Source of the DNA: an uncultured Muribaculaceae bacterium
GTDB taxonomy: Bacteria; Bacteroidota; Bacteroidia; Bacteroidales; Muribaculaceae
Assembly (NCBI GenBank): GCA_934590135.1
Contig: CAKTOT010000073.1
Coordinates: 1-11,478, forward strand
DNA length: 11,478 bases
Reading direction: 5' to 3'
Made by a program: the position numbers and the translations under genes. This document shows, in pieces, positions 6,505-11,478 of this stretch (the stretch's first letter is position 1; every line of letters begins with the position of its first letter). The notes below the pieces were generated by a model that had not been told where the DNA came from, made no database searches, and saw nothing but the letters and a program-made list of their open reading frames with translations.

Positions 6505-6544
6505 AAAAAAAAGTCCGAATACGCTTCGACAGCGGATTCCGGAC
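6505..6544 (-). terminator. Strong Rho-independent terminator
   Basis: On the minus strand GTCCGGAATCCGC (6544-6532), a 7-nt loop and GCGTATTCGGAC (6524-6513) form a hairpin of 11 Watson-Crick pairs with one bulge and one mismatch. Eight T follow directly (6512-6505). This is the clearest terminator in the window. It ends either the candidate small RNA or readthrough from the DUF6048 gene. A near copy of the upstream arm lies just beyond it at 6492-6481. Confidence 0.85.
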
Positions 6545-6770
6545 CAGCCATTAGGCATTGTTGACTTCTAAAGTTCGGTTTCGTTGTTTCCACTGCCAAA
6601 TATTTGGACAGGGCTACATAAACCATTGGAGATTATATCATACTTACTTGTGTGCAATGCGATGGCTGTCCGGCCGGACGGTGGCGGCATCTCACGATGG
6701 CGGTCGTCGCAGTGGTATGCTTTATTCCGTCTTTGTGGCGGTCCGGGCACACGTGGATAGCGTTGCTTTG
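6505..6770 (-). ncRNA. Candidate unannotated small RNA (about 265 nt)
   Basis: The 649-nt gap between the DUF6048 gene and prfB has no convincing protein gene, but the minus strand has a complete transcription unit: a promoter at 6777-6807, a predicted start near 6770, and an intrinsic terminator at 6505-6544. The enclosed sequence can fold. CCACTGC (6708-6714) can pair with GCAGTGG (6591-6597), and inside it GGACAG with CTGTCC (6608-6613). GTCCGGCCGGAC (6668-6679) is a 12-nt perfect palindrome, and CATC-GTGA-GATG forms a short GNRA-capped hairpin. I did not find signature sequences of tmRNA, RNase P RNA or 4.5S RNA. A 6S-type RNA or a new regulatory RNA are both possible. Readthrough would enter the prfB region, so a long 5' leader of prfB is an alternative. 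Confidence 0.45.
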
Positions 6771-6776
6771 CGACTG

Positions 6777-6807
6777 CAAAGATAGGTAATAATTAGTATT
6801 CAACCAA
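6777..6807 (-). promoter_or_regulatory. Promoter of the candidate small RNA
   Basis: On the minus strand TATCTTTG (6784-6777) exactly fits the Bacteroidetes -7 consensus TAnnTTTG. TTGG (6807-6804) resembles the -33 TTTG element at the correct 19-nt spacing, and the surroundings are AT-rich. It is the best two-part promoter in the window, although no protein gene directly follows it. Confidence 0.65.
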
Positions 6808-6905
6808 TCTCAATTAATATACGTTTGCTGTATTTTAATAAAATTAACAATATCTAAGCTCGTTGTGTAGCGCGGTGTGCTATGCGTGACGTTGGTTCAA
6901 CGGCT

Positions 6906-7913
6906 TTATTGTTGTTCTTTTTTGCTGTCTGGTGCGGATTCTGTTCGGTTTTCGGACGTCTCCGGCTGTCTGGAATTGTCGGCGTTGGGGGTGGCGAGGT
7001 CATCGTCATCCGTGATTTCGTCAATTTTGCTTGAACGCTTGTGCCCCAGTGGGATGGTGTATGATATGGTGATTGAGCCGCTTAGCGGCGAGGAGGTTGT
7101 GCCATATCCGGGGATATACCACGGGTCGCCGCCGACGGGGTGGCTTTGGTGTAGTATGGAGTGGTAGCGTAATGCCCAGCCGGCGCTGATATTGCCCCAC
7201 AATCGCACACGCAGGCCCAGCACCACTTCCAGCCATCCGGCCGAGGCGCTTTGTGATGGTATCTCGAAGGTGGTCTTGTCGCCCCAGTAGGTGCCCGGGT
7301 CGGTGGCGCCTGTGACTTCGTATTTAAAGGGCGAAAAACCGTAGCGCAGTCCGCCGTAAAGTTGGTAGGCGGGGTCGGAATTGAACAGGAAGTTGTAATC
7401 GATGCCTACTTTGGCATAAGGAGCCAGAGGTGAGCGGTAGGTGTATCCATATTCATCGGCGGTATGACTTGCCTGTCCCAACCCGACTTCGAGCGTGGGT
7501 ATATAGCGGTTGTGCATATTCAGACGGACGTCAACGCCTCCGATGCCATAGTCTTGGCCGAAGACTCGCATCACCGGATCCCAGATATTGAGCCCGACGC
7601 TAACCTCGTAAATTTTGGGGTATAACATCTTAGGCTTTTTGGGCAGCATTGTCGAGTCCACCCATTCGGTGCCGGTGACGGTGTCTACCATAATGGTTTT
7701 GCCTTGGTCATCGGTGTACTGCGTGGAGCGGGCGCGACGTGCTTCCAGTGCGCGCTGACGTATCAGTGCCGAGTCCACGGGCGCACGCATAGGTGATGCC
7801 GGGGTCACGGGTGTGACACGACGCTGGGCATTGGCGCTGTCGGGCCACAAGGGCAGCAGCATCAGCAGTGCCATGGCGGCTATGGCGAGTATATGGAATC
7901 GGGGCATGGTCAT
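6906..7913 (-). CDS. DUF6048 family outer-membrane beta-barrel protein
   Basis: This appears to be a member of the DUF6048 family, Bacteroidetes proteins of unknown function predicted to be outer-membrane barrels. A clear signal peptide (residues 1-29, cleavage likely after SANA) is followed by a basic, Arg/Ala-rich linker to about residue 95. Alternating aromatic and hydrophobic strands then run to about 290 (for example YEVSVGLNIWDPV, YAKVGIDYNFLF, LYGGLRYGFSPF, SGSITISYTIPLG). The last 45 or so residues form a polar, acidic tail without barrel character (ITDDDDLATP...SKKEQQ). The ATG overlaps the stop of the DUF6452 gene by 4 nt (ATGA), so the two are translationally coupled. They commonly occur together in Bacteroidetes, which supports the assignment; what they do is unknown. 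Confidence 0.85.
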   Translation of the reverse strand: MTMPRFHILAIAAMALLMLLPLWPDSANAQRRVTPVTPASPMRAPVDSALIRQRALEARRARSTQYTDDQGKTIMVDTVTGTEWVDSTMLPKKPKMLYPKIYEVSVGLNIWDPVMRVFGQDYGIGGVDVRLNMHNRYIPTLEVGLGQASHTADEYGYTYRSPLAPYAKVGIDYNFLFNSDPAYQLYGGLRYGFSPFKYEVTGATDPGTYWGDKTTFEIPSQSASAGWLEVVLGLRVRLWGNISAGWALRYHSILHQSHPVGGDPWYIPGYGTTSSPLSGSITISYTIPLGHKRSSKIDEITDDDDLATPNADNSRQPETSENRTESAPDSKKEQQ

Positions 7914-8416
7914 TGCTCGGAAATGCGGAAGTAGATGTTGAGATTGACGTCTTCGAGATTGGTGACATCGGCTTGGACGATGCTGACGCTGTCGATGAGA
8001 TGTGCGGTGGCCGTCGCACCGGTGATAGTGTAGCGGAACATTGCGCCGCAGTCGTCATCTGACAGCCATGGGGACGAAGTATATGTCAGCGTGAGTGTAT
8101 CGTTGAGGCGTTCGTCGTCTAAAGCTGCATAGCGGTAGGCGATGCACCAGCGCACGGATGATGCGGAGGAGCGTAACGGCAGGTATTGCTCTGAGACGGC
8201 GGTGCCGGCGCTCACCAGCAGGCTGTCTCCGGCCACGCCGATGCCGTGGATGTCGAGCGAATCGAGTGTCACGGTCTCGCCGGTGGCGCTGTTGCACAGC
8301 CGGGCTATGGGCATGGCGCTGCGCATCTCGGTGCATCCGTCGCTATTGCATCCGGGGGCAATGGCAGCGGCGGCGATGGCAGCGGCGCAGGCGGTCAGTG
8401 TCAATACTTTTCCCAT
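7910..8416 (-). CDS. DUF6452 family putative lipoprotein
   Basis: A small exported protein (168 aa), best assigned to the DUF6452 family from its size, its N-terminus and its place directly before the DUF6048 gene. The N-terminus (MGKVLTLTAC, then an Ala-rich stretch) ends in IAPGC, an imperfect lipobox with C23 as the possible lipidated residue, followed by a Cys-containing NSDGCTE. Beta-strand-rich sequence follows to the end (IYFRISEQ). I chose the ATG at 8414-8416; the longer frame upstream reads a basic, low-complexity sequence antisense to nothing useful and lies inside the nitroreductase gene. It overlaps the nitroreductase stop by 16 nt and the DUF6048 start by 4 nt, so all three genes look like one operon. 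Function unknown. Confidence 0.8.
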   Translation of the reverse strand: MGKVLTLTACAAAIAAAAIAPGCNSDGCTEMRSAMPIARLCNSATGETVTLDSLDIHGIGVAGDSLLVSAGTAVSEQYLPLRSSASSVRWCIAYRYAALDDERLNDTLTLTYTSSPWLSDDDCGAMFRYTITGATATAHLIDSVSIVQADVTNLEDVNLNIYFRISEQ

Positions 8417-8952
8417 CGGATGATGTCGTTGAGGTCTTTGCGCGTCTTGGTCGGCACGGGAGCGGGGCTGCCATCGGCTTCGGCGGCGGCATAGCCCAGT
8501 GGTATCAGTGCTATGGGTTCGACTTCGGCGGGCAAGCCCAGGGCGTCGCGTGCGACCTCGACATCGAAGCTGCACACCCAGCATGTGCCGAGGTCCAGCG
8601 ATGCCGCTGCCAGGCAGATGTGCTCGACGGCGATGGCTATGTCTATGTCTGTATGGTCTTTGCCGTCAGAGGGGCGATGCCATGCCCGGTCGTGGTGGCC
8701 GCAGGCTACGATGAGTACGGGCGCATCGATAAATGACGGGCGCGAGGCGTGTAATATGCGTTGGCGTGTAGCCGCATCGCGCACCACCACAAAGGTCCAT
8801 GGCTGGCGGTTGCAGGCACTGGGCGCCAGTTGGGCTGTCTCGAGGATGGCTTTGATTATTGCATCGTCCACGGGTGCCGAGGCGTCATAGTGGCGGCACG
8901 AGTAGCGTTCGCGCACAAGGTCGTAGAAGTATGGGTATTTGCTTATTGACAT
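8401..8952 (-). CDS. Nitroreductase family protein (FMN-dependent)
   Basis: A 183-aa flavin oxidoreductase of the nitroreductase superfamily, expected to form FMN-binding dimers and reduce nitro compounds, quinones or related substrates with NAD(P)H. Visible features are the N-terminal RYSCRHYD (residues 16-23), corresponding to the RxSxR flavin-phosphate motif, APSACNRQPW (43-52), and the helix AIAVEHICLAAASLDLGTCW, whose GTCW segment lies near the flavin, followed by IALIPLGYAA. The C-terminal RKDLNDIIRW is common in short Bacteroidetes members. Physiological substrate cannot be deduced. It lies 59 nt after the glycosyltransferase gene and overlaps the DUF6452 gene, so it probably shares their transcript. 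Confidence 0.93.
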   Translation of the reverse strand: MSISKYPYFYDLVRERYSCRHYDASAPVDDAIIKAILETAQLAPSACNRQPWTFVVVRDAATRQRILHASRPSFIDAPVLIVACGHHDRAWHRPSDGKDHTDIDIAIAVEHICLAAASLDLGTCWVCSFDVEVARDALGLPAEVEPIALIPLGYAAAEADGSPAPVPTKTRKDLNDIIRWEKY

Positions 8953-9011
8953 TTTTTTGGGAAAAACAGTTTGTGGAAATAATGGGAGGGGTGGGAGCTG
9001 CCGACTTTTTG

Positions 9012-9992
9012 TTATTTTTGGACGATGTCGCGGTCCACGCCCAGGGTCTCACTGATCTCGTAATGGTTGCGGCCGGCCGAGTTGCGCACTATCAGCTCGC
9101 CTACAAATCCGGCAAGGAACAACTGACAGCCCAGTATCATTAGTACCAATGCGATATAGAAGTACGGCGAGTCGGTCACCAGGATGTAATGCAACCCGTG
9201 GTAGAGGTTGTAGAGCTTGATGGCGCCCACGCATATCACGGCCACGAAGCCCAGGAAGAACATCAGTGAGCCTATAAGGCCGAAGAAGTGCATGGGCTTG
9301 GCTCCGAATTTGCCGGTGAACCACAGCGTCATCAGGTCAAGGTAGCCGTTGACAAAACGGTCGAGGCCGAACTTGGTCTTGCCATACTTGCGGGCGCGGT
9401 GCTGTACCACCTTCTCGCCTATGCGGGTGAACCCGGCATTCTTGGCCAGGTAGGGGATGTAGCGGTGCATATCGCCGTAGACTTCGATATGCTTGACCAC
9501 CGGGGCGCGGTAGGCCTTGAGGCCGCAATTGAAGTCGTGCAGGTTCTTGATGCCGCTCACGCGACGGGCCGTGGCATTGAACAGCTTGGTGGGTATGGTC
9601 TTGGACAGCGGATCGTAGCGTTTTTTCTTGTAGCCGGACACCAAGTCATAGCCTTCTTCGGTAATCATTCGGTACAGCTCGGGAATTTCGTCCGGGCTGT
9701 CTTGCAAGTCGGCGTCCATGGTGATGACCACATCGCCTTGCGCGGCGGCGAAGCCCGTGTTCAGCGCCGGCGACTTGCCGTAATTGCGGCGGAAGGAGAT
9801 GCCGCGTACATGCTCGGGATTGGCCTCTCGCAGGCGCGTGATGACCTCCCATGAGTCGTCCGTGGACCCGTCGTTCACAAAAATTATCTCGTAGCTGAAG
9901 CCGTGCTCGTCCATGACGCGGCGTATCCATGCCTCCAGCTCCGGGAGCGATTCGGCCTCGTTGTACAGAGGCACTACCACTGATATGTCCAT
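9012..9992 (-). CDS. GT2 family glycosyltransferase with two C-terminal membrane segments
   Basis: A membrane-anchored family 2 glycosyltransferase of the DPM1/GtrB/ArnC type, likely moving a sugar from a nucleotide donor to polyprenyl phosphate at the inner face of the cytoplasmic membrane. The GT-A domain (about 1-225) shows the N-terminal VVVPLYNEAESL, NDGS (40-43) and the metal-binding DAD (93-95) in MDADLQDSP. The sequence DFNCGLKAYR (153-162) and the MHRYIPYLA segment are typical of this branch. Two transmembrane helices follow (about 236-260 and 276-300), with a cytoplasmic tail. The DUF4199 membrane protein upstream, 74 nt away, is a conserved Bacteroidetes neighbour, so the pair may work together in envelope glycan synthesis. 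The sugar is not predictable from sequence. Confidence 0.95.
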   Translation of the reverse strand: MDISVVVPLYNEAESLPELEAWIRRVMDEHGFSYEIIFVNDGSTDDSWEVITRLREANPEHVRGISFRRNYGKSPALNTGFAAAQGDVVITMDADLQDSPDEIPELYRMITEEGYDLVSGYKKKRYDPLSKTIPTKLFNATARRVSGIKNLHDFNCGLKAYRAPVVKHIEVYGDMHRYIPYLAKNAGFTRIGEKVVQHRARKYGKTKFGLDRFVNGYLDLMTLWFTGKFGAKPMHFFGLIGSLMFFLGFVAVICVGAIKLYNLYHGLHYILVTDSPYFYIALVLMILGCQLFLAGFVGELIVRNSAGRNHYEISETLGVDRDIVQK

Positions 9993-10066
9993 ATATTATA
10001 TGTGTTTGTTCCTATTGATTTCAAAAAAATGTTTCGAGAACTATTGGAATGATGGTGCGGCGTGGG

Positions 10067-10645
10067 CTATCGGGCGTTTGACTTTCGGCGTTTGGCATTA
10101 TTTCTCAGCGCTATAGGCGTGAGTAACAGCATCGCTGAGCATCCGCCGAACATCGCCAGCAGCATCACAATCATAGAAGACTGTATGGCTGACGGGATAT
10201 GCCCGTGCGCCATCAGTGATGCCGTAGCACGTCCTATACCGCTGTCCGCCATCTCCGTGGCCAGGCGTTGCATAGTCAGGGCTGTCCAATGCGGCTCGGC
10301 ATACCCCAAGTACAGATACACCGTCAGGCCCAGCAGAATACATCCGCAGAAAACCGTGGTGAACCCATGCATCAGCGCCACCGCCGGATGCGGTTGCTCC
10401 GGCACGGCAGCCAGCCATCGCCTTGAGCAGCAATACAATGCCACCGGTACGCCGATGGCAGCGACAGCCGCCAAAGCCCCGACCCATACGCAATGCGTGG
10501 TCCAGACAATAGCCAGCGCCGTCAGCGACATCAGCCCCCCGACGACCACTCCGTCGTCGATGCGCCTTGCCCCCGTGCCGCCGCCCTTATCGTCAGCCTT
10601 AAAGTTTGAGCCGGCATTGCGTGCCTTATCTGCCCTGTCAGTCAT
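10067..10645 (-). CDS. DUF4199 family membrane protein
   Basis: A 192-aa integral membrane protein. Four hydrophobic segments lie at about residues 33-50, 53-72, 92-114 and 156-178, with a charged N-terminus (about 30 residues rich in Lys, Arg, Asp and Gly) and a basic C-terminus (RNNAKRRKSNAR). The layout, and its position directly before a DPM1-like glycosyltransferase, match Bacteroidetes DUF4199 proteins, whose role is unknown. The sequence is more Gly/Ala-rich and diverged than typical members, so the family call is partly by context. The ATG at 10643-10645 follows a promoter by about 75 nt. It is the first gene of the block that ends with the DUF6048 gene. Confidence 0.8.
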   Translation of the reverse strand: MTDRADKARNAGSNFKADDKGGGTGARRIDDGVVVGGLMSLTALAIVWTTHCVWVGALAAVAAIGVPVALYCCSRRWLAAVPEQPHPAVALMHGFTTVFCGCILLGLTVYLYLGYAEPHWTALTMQRLATEMADSGIGRATASLMAHGHIPSAIQSSMIVMLLAMFGGCSAMLLLTPIALRNNAKRRKSNAR

Positions 10646-10721
10646 TGCGTGTTCTGTAATGTCTTAATATGTTCTCTTGCGTCACTTTGTGTGCCCCGAA
10701 CCTTCCGAGCACTATGACCTG

Positions 10722-10752
10722 CAAATTTACGCACTTTTTCCCACCTGTGCAA
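10722..10752 (-). promoter_or_regulatory. Promoter for the DUF4199-glycosyltransferase block
   Basis: On the minus strand TAAATTTG (10729-10722) fits the -7 consensus TAnnTTTG, and TTG at 10752-10750 sits at the right distance (20 nt) for the -33 element. Transcription would start near 10715, leaving a leader of about 70 nt before the DUF4199 ATG. The same -7 sequence occurs in the putative CRISPR leader. Confidence 0.6.
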
Positions 10753-10992
10753 CAGCCCAGAAAACGCCGTTCTCGCCCCGGAAAACCTATCCGCCACCGC
10801 CGCTCCGAAGCGCCATCCATTCACCTCCCCATCCACCCCTTCAAGAAAAATGCTCTTTTCTCAAAAAAATCTGTTTTCTCCATTTACCTTTTCCCTCCTA
10901 CCGGTATATACACATAGACGCCGCCCCCAAAAAGGCCGCCGCCCAAAACAAAGAAACAATCAAATCAACAAACAACTAAAAACAATAAAATT
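10753..10992. other. Intergenic region between divergent transcription units, C-rich on the plus strand
   Basis: No gene is supported here. From about 10741 to 10935 the plus strand is rich in C and A, with short C runs (for example CCGCCCCCAAAAAGG near 10920) and very few G. The last 60 nt before the ATG at 10993 are A-rich, as is usual for Bacteroidetes leaders. TACCTTTT (10885-10892) is one base off the -7 consensus on the plus strand and could start the transcript of the small gene pair at the right edge, but its -33 region is poor. No terminator is visible. Confidence 0.4.
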
Positions 10993-11223
10993 ATGGCAGA
11001 AACAAATGACAACTGGGAGTGTATAGGTAAGGTCAACTTCTTCTGGTATGGATACCGAACAGAAGATTTATACGTTAAGTATGTGAACGGTATCCCATTT
11101 TACAAAGTATGGGAATCTGTTGTTTATAAGAGCAGTGGGAAACATAATGCGTATATCAAAGCCGAAAAAGACCGAGGCAATATTTGTTTTGACGTCCCGA
11201 CATGGGACAGAGTGCAGGACTAA
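10993..11223 (+). CDS. Small hypothetical protein (76 aa)
   Basis: Not recognised. The product is 76 aa, without signal peptide or membrane segment. It is rich in aromatic residues (WECIGKVNFFWYGYR, YVKYVNGIPFYKVW) that alternate like beta strands, and ends FDVPTWDRVQD, suggesting a small cytoplasmic beta-rich domain. The ATG is preceded by A-rich sequence (AACAATAAAATT), the usual Bacteroidetes initiation context. A second small gene follows on the same strand 54 nt after the stop, so they probably form an operon. The coding strand is AT-richer than the housekeeping genes to the left, hinting at horizontally acquired DNA. An immunity, antitoxin-like or phage-defence accessory role is conceivable but nothing in the sequence shows it. 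Confidence 0.75.
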   Translation: MAETNDNWECIGKVNFFWYGYRTEDLYVKYVNGIPFYKVWESVVYKSSGKHNAYIKAEKDRGNICFDVPTWDRVQD

Positions 11224-11277
11224 ACAAATACAGTCAGAAGCTAAATCGAGGAATAACAAACAAAAGTAATACATACA

Positions 11278-11478
11278 ATGGTTTTATCAAATGATGAGCA
11301 GTCCCTATTAGACGAGGGAATACTCCTTTCAACAGAAAAACTCGTCATCTCCAAAGTTATGGTTGACGATGATGAAGATTATCAATTCTCAGCTGACTGT
11401 TATGTTACAACTGATGAAGATGATGTTCAAATATATGAGGACTTGCATATAAAATGGTGCTTTATCAATTATTTAGCC
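11278..11478 (+). CDS. Hypothetical acidic protein, partial (3' end beyond the window)
   Basis: Not recognised. An open frame of 67 codons runs from the ATG to the window edge without a stop. It begins MVLSNDEQSLLDEGILLSTE and continues with clusters of acidic residues (VDDDEDYQFSADCY, TTDEDDVQIYED). No signal peptide or membrane segment is seen. It follows the 76-aa gene by 54 nt of A-rich sequence and looks cotranscribed with it. The strongly acidic character resembles immunity or DNA-mimic proteins, but that is only a resemblance in composition. Confidence 0.68.
   Translation, partial: MVLSNDEQSLLDEGILLSTEKLVISKVMVDDDEDYQFSADCYVTTDEDDVQIYEDLHIKWCFINYLA

Noticed and set aside
6432..6626. 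Minus-strand ORF of 64 codons in the gap upstream of prfB
   Set aside because: It runs through the terminator hairpin and its T run, and has no recognisable features; the stretch is better explained as non-coding RNA.
6541..6780. Possible tmRNA, RNase P RNA, 4.5S RNA or cobalamin riboswitch
   Set aside because: I looked for their signature sequences and did not find them; only an unclassified structured RNA can be supported.
8417..8584. N-terminal extension of the DUF6452 gene to an upstream ATG
   Set aside because: The extension is Arg-rich low complexity lying entirely inside the nitroreductase gene, and it would bury the signal peptide that begins at the ATG at 8416.
10669..10979. Plus-strand ORFs of 82 and 100 codons, Pro-rich
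   Set aside because: They arise from the C-rich intergenic stretch, overlap the minus-strand promoter of the DUF4199 block and show no family features.

Overview
The window looks like a Bacteroidales chromosome, most likely a Muribaculaceae-type or similar gut lineage. This rests on the gene set (a DUF4199 gene next to a DPM1-like glycosyltransferase, DUF6452 next to DUF6048, and Bacteroidetes-type MiaA and RF2) and on several promoters with the Bacteroidetes -7 box TAnnTTTG. The lineage is inferred from gene content and was not tested by any search.

Layout. Positions 1-1344 are an accessory region. It holds a small CRISPR array (four intact 37-nt repeats, three spacers) and two decayed repeats about 500 nt away. 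Between them lies a block with a 73-codon membrane ORF and the broken 5' end of a serine recombinase gene, whose readable homology stops at a CRISPR repeat. No cas genes are visible. Array polarity (repeat 3' end ATTAAGAC on the minus strand, decay at the left end, AT-rich leader with a promoter-like box on the right) suggests transcription on the minus strand.

Positions 1345-6256 hold a minus-strand housekeeping block, prfB > GH13 alpha-amylase-family enzyme > pepT > miaA, probably cotranscribed from a promoter just upstream of prfB. Positions 6257-6905 have no credible protein gene, but the minus strand carries a promoter, about 265 nt of foldable sequence and a strong intrinsic terminator: a good candidate for an unannotated small RNA.

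Positions 6906-10645 are a second minus-strand block: DUF4199 membrane protein > membrane-anchored GT2 glycosyltransferase > nitroreductase > DUF6452 lipoprotein > DUF6048 outer-membrane protein. The last three overlap each other and form a coupled operon. A promoter lies upstream of the DUF4199 gene.

Positions 10646-10992 are a divergent intergenic region with marked C-richness on the plus strand. At 10993 an AT-richer plus-strand pair of small unrecognised genes begins, the second running off the window; this looks like the start of another accessory segment.

The most interesting items are the interrupted CRISPR locus, the candidate small RNA upstream of prfB with its terminator and competing hairpin, and the unrecognised small gene pair at the right edge.
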